From Umezawaea endophytica (GTDB lineage: Bacteria > Actinomycetota > Actinomycetes > Mycobacteriales > Pseudonocardiaceae): DNA of 64,000 bases. Made by a program: the position numbers and the translations under genes. Shown one piece after another: positions 1-7,623 of the stretch (positions are counted from its first letter, which is position 1; every line of letters starts with the position of its first letter). The notes below the pieces were generated by a model. That model saw nothing but the letters and a program-made list of their open reading frames with translations. It did no database searches and was not told the DNA's origin. Location of the stretch: assembly GCF_025061645.1 (NCBI RefSeq), contig NZ_JANYMP010000005.1:410812-474811 (forward strand), written 5' to 3'.

Positions 1-55
1 CCCCCGCCACCCCGCCGGGGCCGCCGCCCGGATGGGCGGACGGCACGGGTCGCGG

Positions 56-180
56 TCACACCAGCGGGGCGAAGAAGAACGTGTCGCGGCGGGAGAAGCG
101 GCCGTCGTCGGTGAACTCGAAGAAGTCCGAGAACCTCAGGCTGACCTCCTTGCCGTCGTGCAGGACGCCCGCGGCGGACG
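56..180 (-). pseudogene. C-terminal remnant of a SnoaL/NTF2-like protein
   Basis: The minus strand encodes about 37 residues ending in a typical SnoaL-like tail (HDGKEVSLRFSDFFEF, then RRDTFFFAPLV and a TGA at 56-58). This is the last beta strands of an NTF2-fold protein. Upstream of about position 175 the frame degenerates into low-complexity S/A/R/T codons typical of a shadow frame, so the N-terminal two thirds are missing. The loss occurs where an opposite-strand RraA-like fragment begins, so both genes appear truncated by one rearrangement. Function is presumably lost. Confidence 0.6.
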
Positions 181-189
181 CCGGGTTCG

Positions 190-452
190 GGCCGCACACC
201 ACCACCAGCGCCGACGTCGTCTTCGGCGACCGGGACGGCGTGCTGTTCGTCGCCGCCGACCGCGTCGAGGAGGTGCTGGCCACGGCGCACCGGATCCGCG
301 AGGTCGAACGCGCGCAGGCCGACGGGATCAGGGCGGGTCGCACGCTCCGGGAGCAGACCGACTTCGACGGCTACCTCGCCCGGCGCGCCACCGACTCGTC
401 CCACACCTTCCGGCGGCACCTCCGCGGTCTCGGCGGCGCCGTGGAGGAATAG
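190..452 (+). pseudogene. C-terminal remnant of an RraA / dimethylmenaquinone-methyltransferase-like protein
   Basis: From about 205 to 452 the plus strand reads DVVFGDRDGVLFVAADRVEEV, a helix with an REVERAQAD-type sequence, and a tail LARRATDSSHTFRRHLRGLG. This matches my memory of the C-terminal part of RraA-fold proteins, where GDxDGVxVVP is the classic motif. The N-terminal phosphohistidine-like beta-barrel portion is absent. Upstream codons belong to the opposite-strand SnoaL remnant. It stops just before a strong terminator and is probably not expressed as a working protein. Confidence 0.6.
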
Positions 453-486
453 CGATGGCTTATGACAAATCCCGGCCGGTCACGAC

Positions 487-527
487 GCGGAGGCCCGCCC
501 CACCACTCGGGTGGGGCGGGCCTCCGC
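487..527. terminator. Strong bidirectional terminator hairpin
   Basis: An 18-bp perfect stem (487-504 with 510-527, GCGGAGGCCCGCCCCACC on the left) closes a 5-nt loop, with no poly-U tract. It lies between the RraA-like remnant ending at 452 and the convergent mini-protein gene ending at 578, so it can serve both. Confidence 0.85.
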
Positions 528-577
528 CCGTCCTCCGGTACCGCGCCGACCAGGACCAGGTCCCGAGCACGCGCCTG

Positions 578-799
578 CTATCCCGCGGGTGGTTTCGGCA
601 TGGGAGCCGGTTCCGCGTCGCGCAGGCGGTCCTCGGTCCAGTAGTCCGGGTCGGTGTGCTGCGCGGGCCCGTCGGCCACCTCCGGGCCTGTGGGCGCGGC
701 CGGACCGCCCGCGCCCCGGAGCCCGGCGACCGCGGAGGCGCCCAGCACGACGGCCACCGCGACCAGGGCCACCACGATCACCGTTCGCCTTCGGGTCAT
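578..799 (-). CDS. Small membrane-anchored protein, protease-linked
   Basis: A 73-residue protein. Residues 1-5 are basic (MTRRR), 6-28 form one hydrophobic helix, and the rest is a Gly/Pro/Ala-rich extracytoplasmic tail ending in DPDYWTEDRLRDAEPAPMP. It begins 16 bases after the stop of the secreted protease and should share its transcript. The tail motif YWTxxRLxxAxPA also occurs in the protease propeptide (YWTPARLASAIPA, residues 68-80). The mini-protein could be an anchored mimic of the propeptide, or a remnant of a duplicated protease whose catalytic domain was lost. I do not know a named family. Expression is plausible from codon use and position. Confidence 0.7.
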   Translation of the reverse strand: MTRRRTVIVVALVAVAVVLGASAVAGLRGAGGPAAPTGPEVADGPAQHTDPDYWTEDRLRDAEPAPMPKPPAG

Positions 800-815
800 C
801 TCGGATACCTCCCGC

Positions 816-1814
816 TTACGGCTGGTGGTCCTTCGCCGCGTTGTAGACGTCCAGGACGTGGCTGTCGTAATAGGGCCCGGAATTGTTCCCGTCGAGCAGC
901 CCCTGCGTCGCGCTGATCACGTAACCGAGTCCGTTGGACTGGTATTCCTCCAGCCACGGTCCACCACTGGCGCCGCCACCGAAATCACAGCCGAGTCGAT
1001 AGGCGTTGGCACTCGGCCACCGATCGGTCGTTCCCCAGCAGTACCACTGCACCTCGCCGCCGTCGCGGTTTCCCGGATAACCCGCGATGTGCACGAATCG
1101 GCTATAACCACCGTTGACCCGGAATCCGTGGCCGCCCGCCGCGTCGACGACCCGCTGGCCGGAACCGTTGGTGTTCGCCACGACGAACGCGAAGTCCCGC
1201 TGCCAGTCGTTCCTGACCGACCACCCGGTGGAGTAGTGGAACCAGTAGGCGGAGAACCGGCCCCGCGGCTCGGAGCCGTGGTCGTAGCCGGGGATGAAGA
1301 TCCAGTTGAGCATGACCTGCCCGTTGCCGCCACCCACGACCGCGCAGTGACCCGCGGTGACGACCAGGCGCTTGGAACCGCTGTTCAGGGCGCTGCCGGA
1401 GCACGCGTACCGGCGGCTGTCCCTCGGGTCGACGAAGAAGATCTTGCCGTTGGTGTAGGAGAACCAGGCGTCCTGGGTCGACACGCCGTCCGACGGCGCC
1501 GACGGACCGGCGGCGGTCACGGCGTCCGCGACCGAAGTCGGTTTCTCCGCGTTCCCCTTGCCCGCGGGCGCGACTGCGGGAATGGCCGACGCGAGCCGCG
1601 CCGGTGTCCAGTACTCGGTGACGATCCGTTCGGCGTCCTCGGCCGAAACCTTCCGCTGCGCGCCCGCTCCCTCGTCCCACACGAGCGCGGACGAACCGAC
1701 GATCGAATCGGTTTTCGTCGAGGGCTCGGCCGAGGCCGGAATGGTGACGAGCATTGACGCGATGAGCGCCAAGCCGGAAAAGACGCCCAGCACCGATCTT
1801 CGGGATCTCATCAT
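816..1814 (-). CDS. Secreted trypsin-like serine endopeptidase
   Basis: A 332-residue secreted peptidase (S1/glutamyl-endopeptidase-like fold). Residues 1-29 form a Sec signal ending ASA; residues 30 to about 110 are a pro-region containing YWTPARLASAIPA; the catalytic domain follows. The triad is visible: His156 in VTAGHC, Asp207 in QRDFAFV and Ser283 in GGGASGGPW. Cys residues around 138, 157, 259 and 276 are suited to disulfides. Two ATGs (1814, 1811) follow GGGGGA. A 73-residue membrane protein with the same pro-region motif follows 16 bases downstream. The substrate is not predictable; scavenging of extracellular protein is likely. Confidence 0.9.
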   Translation of the reverse strand: MMRSRRSVLGVFSGLALIASMLVTIPASAEPSTKTDSIVGSSALVWDEGAGAQRKVSAEDAERIVTEYWTPARLASAIPAVAPAGKGNAEKPTSVADAVTAAGPSAPSDGVSTQDAWFSYTNGKIFFVDPRDSRRYACSGSALNSGSKRLVVTAGHCAVVGGGNGQVMLNWIFIPGYDHGSEPRGRFSAYWFHYSTGWSVRNDWQRDFAFVVANTNGSGQRVVDAAGGHGFRVNGGYSRFVHIAGYPGNRDGGEVQWYCWGTTDRWPSANAYRLGCDFGGGASGGPWLEEYQSNGLGYVISATQGLLDGNNSGPYYDSHVLDVYNAAKDHQP

Positions 1815-1949
1815 TATTCCCCCACGGAATTGATTTCCCCCACCGGCGAAACCGCCAGCTTGCGCATCACCGTACCCAGATGATTTTGGTTGAACAACCG
1901 CCTATCGGCACAGCGGCGAAATTCCGCCTCGGGTGGGCGCCGGGTCCTC

Positions 1950-3113
1950 TCAGAGGCCCAGCGCGCCCACGAGCAGAGCGGCGACGGCGTCGCGGTGGGC
2001 GGGGGTGTCCCGCCACCGCAGTCGACGTCCGGCCTCCACGACGACGCCGAACCCGGCGTGGACCAGCACGCGGGCCTGGCGCGAGTCGAGTTCCGGACGG
2101 GCCAGCCGCAGTTGCTGCTCCCACACGGCGATGTGCTCGCGCTGCGCGATGACCACGGGTCGTTGCAGCGCGGACGGCAGGCCGCCCAGTTCGGAGTTCG
2201 CGACGCTCGTGAGCGCGGTGTGCTCGAAGCTGTACGCCACGAAGGTCGCCGTCAGCGCGACCACGGCGTCGTGCGGGTCCACCACGCCGCGGAGGTTCTG
2301 CTCCACCGCCTGGGCCAGGAGCGCCGCGGCCCGCAGGCAGGCGGCCGAGAGGATGTCGGCCTTGCCGGGGAAGTAGCGGTAGAGCGCGGACGGGACCATC
2401 CCCACGGCCTCGGCGATCCGGCCGTTCGTGACAGTGGCGAACCCGTCCCGCTCGAACAGCGGGATGGCGGCCGCGAGGATCTCCGAACGCCGGGTGCGCG
2501 GCGCGGGCGGGGTGGGCAGGTCGACGAGGTGCGCGCTCCCGGCGACCGCTGTCGGGTCGGTCGCGACCACGCGCGTGGCGGACGCGAGCAGCAGTTCCTC
2601 GACGCGGCGCACCGCGATCGAGGTGTGGTGCATCGTGATGGACCCGATGACGCCGAGGGCCGCCACGGCGCGCAGGTGCTCGTCCGGCAGCGGGTGCTCG
2701 TGCCGCACCACGTCGGTCACCCGTTCGACGACGTGCGCGAACTTGCCCCTGAGCACGGCTCGGTCCTCGCGGTTGAGGTACCGGGCCTCCCAGCGGTACA
2801 GGCCGCCCGACGCGCGGTGGGCGACCGTGACGCGGGTGATGACGGTGAGCACGTCCGCGAGGGCCGCGTCGGGGGGCACCTCGCCGAGCGCGGCGACGAG
2901 CCGGTCCGCCATGACGTTCGCGCACTCGGCGAACAGCGCGTACTTGTTGGGGAAGTGCCGGTACAGGGCCGCCGCGCTGATGCCCACACCCGCGGCGATC
3001 TCCTCCATGGACGCCGCGTGGTAGCCGCGCTCGCTGAACACCCGGCCCGCCGCGTCGACGATGAGCTGCTTGCGGTTGCGCGGTCGAACGTCCGCCGTGG
3101 ACTCGGCGGTCAC
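1950..3113 (-). CDS. Tandem TetR-family regulator (two HTH domains in one chain)
   Basis: This 387-residue protein carries two complete TetR units. The first has an N-terminal HTH (IAAGVGISAAALYRHFPNKYAL); the second begins midway with IAEAVGMVPSALYRYFPGKADI. Usual TetR proteins are about 200 residues and act as dimers, so this may be a covalent dimer with two different ligand pockets. The GTG at 3113 was chosen because AGGGA sits 6 bases upstream; a TTG at 3164 would add 17 residues that look non-conserved. It is divergent from an acyl-CoA synthetase and is a plausible repressor of the fatty-acid/isoprenoid oxidation genes nearby. Confidence 0.85.
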   Translation of the reverse strand: MTAESTADVRPRNRKQLIVDAAGRVFSERGYHAASMEEIAAGVGISAAALYRHFPNKYALFAECANVMADRLVAALGEVPPDAALADVLTVITRVTVAHRASGGLYRWEARYLNREDRAVLRGKFAHVVERVTDVVRHEHPLPDEHLRAVAALGVIGSITMHHTSIAVRRVEELLLASATRVVATDPTAVAGSAHLVDLPTPPAPRTRRSEILAAAIPLFERDGFATVTNGRIAEAVGMVPSALYRYFPGKADILSAACLRAAALLAQAVEQNLRGVVDPHDAVVALTATFVAYSFEHTALTSVANSELGGLPSALQRPVVIAQREHIAVWEQQLRLARPELDSRQARVLVHAGFGVVVEAGRRLRWRDTPAHRDAVAALLVGALGL

Positions 3114-3240
3114 TGCGGTTCCCTGGCGGGCGTGAGGGGGCGCGGAGCCATGCGCGCCAGTCAACCACGAACCGGACCAGGTCTCCGGGACCAGCCCGGC
3201 GTGGGCCGTCCCACGGGTCGCGCCCGATCGGCCGGCACGT

Positions 3241-3260
3241 GATTATCGATTAACATAATC
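3241..3260. promoter_or_regulatory. AT-rich inverted repeat in divergent promoter region
   Basis: GATTAT and ATAATC arms (3241-3246, 3255-3260) with an 8-base spacer form the only AT-rich patch between the divergent double-TetR and acyl-CoA synthetase genes. This is a candidate operator or promoter element. The assignment is inference from position and symmetry. Confidence 0.4.
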
Positions 3261-3332
3261 CTTCTCAAACGGTTGGTGGACAGGCATAATGACGCGGCGA
3301 CCCCCACCTGTTCCAGCGCCGGAGGAGTGGCC

Positions 3333-4904
3333 ATGTCGATCCCCGAGGTTCCCGCCTGGACCTTCCGGCACCACTGGATGGCGCACGCCGCCACCCACGC
3401 GGTGGTGCGACCGGACAAGGCCGCGCTGCGCTACCTCGGGGAGACCACCACCTGGGCGCAGCTCTCGCGGCGGTCGCTGCGGCTGGCCGCCGCGCTCGCG
3501 GACCGGGGCGTCGGCGAGGGCGACCGCGTGGCGTTGCTGACGCTGAACCACCCGTGGTTCGTGGAGAGCGTGTTCGCGGCGAACAGCCTGGGCGCGATGG
3601 CCGTCCCGCTCAGCTTCCGGCTCGCGCCGCTGGAACTCGACTACATCCTGGCCGACTGCTCGCCGTCGGCCGTCGTCGTCGACGCGAAGCTGCTGCCGCT
3701 GCTGAACTCGTCGCCGTCCGCCGCGTCGATCGGCACGGTGGTCGTCATCGGTTCGGCGGAGGAGGCCGCGGACCACGTGGCGTACGAGGAGTTCCTGTCC
3801 GCTCACGAGCCGGTGGAACTGCCCGACGTCAGCGAGGAGTCGACGGCGCTGATCATGTACACCTCGGGCACCACCGGCAGGCCGAAGGGAGTGGTGCTGT
3901 CCCACCGCAACCTCCAGTTGCAGGCGCTCACCTGCGTGCGGGCGATGAAGATGTTCGACGACTCCGACGTCGGCTTCCTGACCGCGCCGTTCTTCCACAT
4001 CGCCGGCCTGGGCTCGATCGTGGCGAACTTCCTGGTCGGCAGCACGGTCGTGATCCACCCGCTGGGCGCGTTCGACCCCCGCGCGGTGCTCGACGCCTAC
4101 GAGCGCGAGGGCGCGACCGTGGTGTTCAACGTCCCGCAGCAGTGGGACCTGCTCTGCGCCCAACCGGACATCGCCGAGCGCGACCTGAAGCTGCGGATCA
4201 TCAGTTGGGGCGCCGCGCCCGCGAGCGGGACGACGTTGCGGGCCATGGCCGAGAAGTTCCCCGCCGCGCTGAACGTGGCCGTGTTCGGCCAGACCGAGAC
4301 CTCGCCGATCACCTGCGTGCTCAGCGGCGAGGACTCGGCGCGCAAGCTCGGTTCCGTCGGCAGGCCGATCCCGACCCTCCAGTACCGCGTCGTGGACGAG
4401 TTCATGGACGACGTCGCCCCCGGCGAGGTGGGCGAGATCGTCTACCGCGGGCCGACCGTGACGCAGGGGTACTGGAAGAAGCCGCAGGAGACCGCGGAGG
4501 CGTTCGCAGGCGGCTGGTTCCACTCCGGCGACCTGGTGCGGCAGGACGACGAGGGCTTCGTCTGGGTGGTGGACCGCAAGAAGGACATGATCATCAGCGG
4601 CGGCGAGAACATCTACTGCGCCGAACTGGAGCACGTCATCGTCGAGCACCCGGCGGTGGTGGAGGTCGCCGTGATCGGCAGGGCCGACGAACGCTGGGGG
4701 CAGGTGCCGGTCGCGTTCGTCGGCGTCGCACCGGGAGCCGACCTGTCCCTGCCGGAGCTGACCGGCTTCCTCGACGGGAAACTCGCCTCCTTCAAGATGC
4801 CCAAGGACCTGGTCGTGCTCTCCGGGCTCCCCCGCAATGCGGGCGGGAAGGTGGTCAAGGGCTCGCTCCGCACCCTGGACGAGAAGAGGGCCCGCCCGGA
4901 GTGA
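3333..4904 (+). CDS. AMP-forming acyl-CoA synthetase
   Basis: A 523-residue ANL-superfamily ligase that activates a carboxylic acid as acyl-AMP and then acyl-CoA. The P-loop (MYTSGTTGRPKGVVLSHRN), the FGQTETSP motif, the hinge region (HSGDLVRQDDEG followed by VVDRKKDMIISGGENIY) and the catalytic lysine region (PRNAGGKVVKGSL) are all present. The start at 3333 is set by GGAGGAG at 3321-3327; an earlier in-frame ATG at 3273 has no such site. It ends one base from the convergent acyl-CoA dehydrogenase. Its place beside the Lcp/aldehyde dehydrogenase operon suggests it activates fatty or isoprenoid acids, but the substrate is inferred. Confidence 0.93.
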   Translation: MSIPEVPAWTFRHHWMAHAATHAVVRPDKAALRYLGETTTWAQLSRRSLRLAAALADRGVGEGDRVALLTLNHPWFVESVFAANSLGAMAVPLSFRLAPLELDYILADCSPSAVVVDAKLLPLLNSSPSAASIGTVVVIGSAEEAADHVAYEEFLSAHEPVELPDVSEESTALIMYTSGTTGRPKGVVLSHRNLQLQALTCVRAMKMFDDSDVGFLTAPFFHIAGLGSIVANFLVGSTVVIHPLGAFDPRAVLDAYEREGATVVFNVPQQWDLLCAQPDIAERDLKLRIISWGAAPASGTTLRAMAEKFPAALNVAVFGQTETSPITCVLSGEDSARKLGSVGRPIPTLQYRVVDEFMDDVAPGEVGEIVYRGPTVTQGYWKKPQETAEAFAGGWFHSGDLVRQDDEGFVWVVDRKKDMIISGGENIYCAELEHVIVEHPAVVEVAVIGRADERWGQVPVAFVGVAPGADLSLPELTGFLDGKLASFKMPKDLVVLSGLPRNAGGKVVKGSLRTLDEKRARPE

Positions 4905-4905
4905 G

Positions 4906-6069
4906 CTACAGGCCGAGGTCTCGGCCGACGATCTCCTTCATGATCTCCGTGGTGCCGCCGTAGATGGTGCTGACGCGCGAGTCGAGGTAGTCGTGGGCGA
5001 TGCGGTACTCGGTCGTGTAGCCGTACCCGCCGTGCAGTTGCAGGCAGCGCCCGACGACGTCGACGTACTGCTCCGTGGTCCAGAACTTCGCGGCGGCGGC
5101 GTCCGCGGCGCTCAGCTCGCCGCGGACGTGCTTGGCGAGCAGGTCGTCGACGTAGCTCCGGCTCACCCGCACGGCGGTGACCATCTGGGCCATCTCGAAG
5201 CGCGTGTTCTGGAAGGACCCGATCGGCTGACCGAACGCCGTGCGCTGCTTGACGTAGTCCAGGGTGCGCTCCAGCACGCCCTCGGCCGACGCCACGGCGT
5301 TGGCGGCGATCGAGATCCGCTCCTGCGGCAGGTTGCGCACCAGGCCCAGGAAACCCGACCCCTCCTCGCCGAGCAGGTTGGCGGCGGGCACGCGGACGTC
5401 CTGGAAGAACAGTTCGCTGGTGTCCTGGGCGTGCAGGCCGATCTTCTCCAGGTTGCGCCCGCGCGCGAAGCCCGCGCGGTCGGCCTCGACGACCAGCAGG
5501 CTGATCCCGCGGTGCCGGTCGGGGCCGGTCCGGACGGCGGTGACGACGAGGTCGGCGTTCTGGCCGTTGGAGATGAAGACCTTGCTGCCGTTGACGACGT
5601 AGTCGTCGCCGTCGCGGACGGCGGTGGTGCTGATCCCGGCCAGGTCGCTGCCGGTTCCCGGTTCGGTCATCGCGACCGCGACGATGAGCTTCCCGGCGGC
5701 GATGCCCGGCAGCCAGCGGGCCTTCTGCTCGTCGTCGGTCAGGTCGGTGAAGTAGGGCACGACGATGTCGTTGGACAGCGCGACCCCGGCGAGCCCGTCC
5801 GACACCGGGTAGCGCGAGAACTCCTCGCCGATCACCGCGTTGAAGCGGTAGTCGGTGACGCCAGCGCCGCCGTACTCCTCGGGGATGGTGAAGCCCAGGA
5901 TGCCCGCCTTGGCCGCCTCCTCGAAGAGTTCGCGGTCGACCTTGCCCTCCGCCCGCCACCGCTCGGCGTGGGGCGCGGCGTGCTTGTCGACGAACGCGCG
6001 GACCGTGTCCCGCAGCAGCTCGTGGTCGTCGTCGTAGAGCGACCGCTCGGTGGGAATGACACTGGTCAT
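4906..6069 (-). CDS. Acyl-CoA dehydrogenase
   Basis: A 387-residue FAD-dependent acyl-CoA dehydrogenase, full length for the family. The FAD signature (AVAMTEPGTGSDLAGI), the central beta-domain motif (VFISNGQNADLVV), the FGQPIGSFQ segment and the C-terminal LHGGYGYTTEY are present. The usual MCAD-type catalytic Glu in IYEGT is replaced here (IYGGTTEI). The base is therefore probably in the preceding helix (VLERTLDYVKQRTAFG), as in isovaleryl- and long-chain dehydrogenases. It is last in the leftward operon aldehyde dehydrogenase, DUF4334, alcohol dehydrogenase, acyl-CoA dehydrogenase, 34 bases after the previous gene. Confidence 0.93.
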   Translation of the reverse strand: MTSVIPTERSLYDDDHELLRDTVRAFVDKHAAPHAERWRAEGKVDRELFEEAAKAGILGFTIPEEYGGAGVTDYRFNAVIGEEFSRYPVSDGLAGVALSNDIVVPYFTDLTDDEQKARWLPGIAAGKLIVAVAMTEPGTGSDLAGISTTAVRDGDDYVVNGSKVFISNGQNADLVVTAVRTGPDRHRGISLLVVEADRAGFARGRNLEKIGLHAQDTSELFFQDVRVPAANLLGEEGSGFLGLVRNLPQERISIAANAVASAEGVLERTLDYVKQRTAFGQPIGSFQNTRFEMAQMVTAVRVSRSYVDDLLAKHVRGELSAADAAAAKFWTTEQYVDVVGRCLQLHGGYGYTTEYRIAHDYLDSRVSTIYGGTTEIMKEIVGRDLGL

Positions 6070-6103
6070 CCGGACTCCATTCCAGAACTCTCGGGCTGGG
6101 GGT

Positions 6104-7156
6104 TCAGCGGGACGGCAGCAGCACCGGCTTCAGCGCCACACCCGCGCGCTGGTCGGCGACGGCCTGGTCGAACCGGTCCAGCGGGTAGGTCGTCACCAGG
6201 TGGTCGAGGGGCAGGCGCCCCCGCCGGTGCCGCCGGACCAGTTCGGGCACGAGGACCGACGGGTCGGCGTCGCCTTCGACGCAGCCGCGCACCTGGAGCC
6301 CGCGCAGCACCAGGGACCGCACGTCGAGGGCGACCCGCTCGGGTCCGAGCCCGATCAGGACCAGGACACCGCGCGGGCTCAGCAGGTCGAGCGCGCGGGA
6401 GATCGACTCGGGACGCCCGGTGGTGTCGAGGGCGTGGGTGAACGCCGGGAGCGGGTCGTCCAGCGCGGCGACAGCGGTGGCCCCGAACCGGACGGCGAGT
6501 TCGCGGCGGGCCGCGACGGGCTCCACCACGACGACCTCGACGCCCTCGGACAGGGCGGTCAGCACGGCCGCCGCGCCCACGCCACCGCAGCCGACCACCA
6601 GCAGCCGGTCGCCCGGCGCGGGGCGCAGCGCGTTGAGCACCGCGCCCGCGCCGGTCAGGAACCCGCACCCCAGCGGCGCGACGACCTCCGGCGGCACGTC
6701 GCCGACCCGGACGCAGGACCGGGCGTCGACCACCGCCGCCGCGGCGAACGACGACTGCCCGAAGAACGCGCCGAACACCGGCTCGCCACCGACCCGGATC
6801 GTCGGCGAACCGTCCGGCCGCCGCCCGGAGCTGTTCAGCGCGGTCGCCGAGGCGCAGTACGCGGGCAGGCCCGCCCGGCACCGCCCGCAGCCGCCGCAGG
6901 ACGCGAAGGAGAGCACCACCCGGTCTCCCACGGCCAGGGTGTCGACGGCCTCGCCCAGCCGCTCGACGACGCCGCACCCCTCGTGGCCGAGCACCGCGGG
7001 CCGGTCCCCGAGCGCCCGCCGGGTGAGGAGGTCGGTGTGGCACACGCCGACCGCCTCGATCCGGACGATCACCTCGGTCGGGCGCGGACCGTCCAGTTCG
7101 GCCTCGACGACCTCGCTGGGCGCGGAGCCGCGCGAGAGCAGCACCGACGTCCTCAC
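6104..7156 (-). CDS. Zinc-dependent alcohol dehydrogenase (MDR family)
   Basis: A 350-residue medium-chain dehydrogenase. Catalytic zinc ligands are Cys39 (GVCHTD), His58/Glu59 (GHEG) and a later Cys in PLGCGFLTG. The structural zinc lobe has Cys87, 90, 93 and 101. The Rossmann motif is VVGCGGVG. The layout resembles class III/benzyl-alcohol-type enzymes. Its ATG (7156) overlaps the stop of the DUF4334 gene by 4 bases, so translation is coupled. It probably interconverts an alcohol and the aldehyde handled by the upstream aldehyde dehydrogenase; the substrate is inferred from context only. Confidence 0.92.
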   Translation of the reverse strand: MRTSVLLSRGSAPSEVVEAELDGPRPTEVIVRIEAVGVCHTDLLTRRALGDRPAVLGHEGCGVVERLGEAVDTLAVGDRVVLSFASCGGCGRCRAGLPAYCASATALNSSGRRPDGSPTIRVGGEPVFGAFFGQSSFAAAAVVDARSCVRVGDVPPEVVAPLGCGFLTGAGAVLNALRPAPGDRLLVVGCGGVGAAAVLTALSEGVEVVVVEPVAARRELAVRFGATAVAALDDPLPAFTHALDTTGRPESISRALDLLSPRGVLVLIGLGPERVALDVRSLVLRGLQVRGCVEGDADPSVLVPELVRRHRRGRLPLDHLVTTYPLDRFDQAVADQRAGVALKPVLLPSR

Positions 7157-7623
7157 TCGCGTTCCAGGCCGAAGTAGAACAGGCCGCCGTTCCCCAGCAC
7201 GAGGCCCGGCTTGCCGTTCATCACGCCCATCAGGGTGGTGTCGTCCACCCGCTTGAAGTGGTCGAGGACCGCCATCCCGTCGTACACCATCGTGGCGGTG
7301 ACCTCACCGCGGAACTCGACGTTCCACAGGCTGGCCTCGCCCTTGCCCGCGGCGGTGTCGGAGTGGAGGGTGCCGTCCGCGGCCCGGCAGATCAGCGGTT
7401 GGGCGTCGTCCAGCGCGGTGAACCTCTTGCCGTGCCACCGGCTGCTGGTCAGCATCCTCTCGACGTGGTGACCGGTCGGGAAGGCGAAACCCTTCCAGGA
7501 GCCGAGGATCGACGACGCGTCGACGACGTCGAGGTCCGCCCACAGGTCGTCGAGCAGGCGCGGGTCGATCGGGCCCGGCTCCTCCCGCAGCGCCCGCCAC
7601 CGCCCCGGCACGTCGTCGTTCAC
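7153..7623 (-). CDS. GXWXG / DUF4334 protein
   Basis: A 156-residue cytosolic protein with the GXWXG signature (GSWKGFAFPTGH, near residue 40) followed by a DUF4334-type beta-rich C-terminal half (DHFKRVDDTTLMGVMNGK, FYFGLE). The molecular function of the family is not established; a small-ligand-binding lipocalin-like barrel is possible. It is wedged between aldehyde dehydrogenase (GTGA overlap at 7620-7623) and alcohol dehydrogenase (ATGA overlap at 7153-7156). Such tight coupling implies a role in the same pathway, for instance binding a hydrophobic aldehyde or acid. The start is the GTG in the overlap. Confidence 0.85.
   Translation of the reverse strand: MNDDVPGRWRALREEPGPIDPRLLDDLWADLDVVDASSILGSWKGFAFPTGHHVERMLTSSRWHGKRFTALDDAQPLICRAADGTLHSDTAAGKGEASLWNVEFRGEVTATMVYDGMAVLDHFKRVDDTTLMGVMNGKPGLVLGNGGLFYFGLERE

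Noticed and set aside
1888-1899. GGTTGAACAACC palindrome near the protease promoter as an operator
   Set aside because: Only 5-bp arms and no divergent regulator promoter there; it may be part of weak terminator structure. Too little support.
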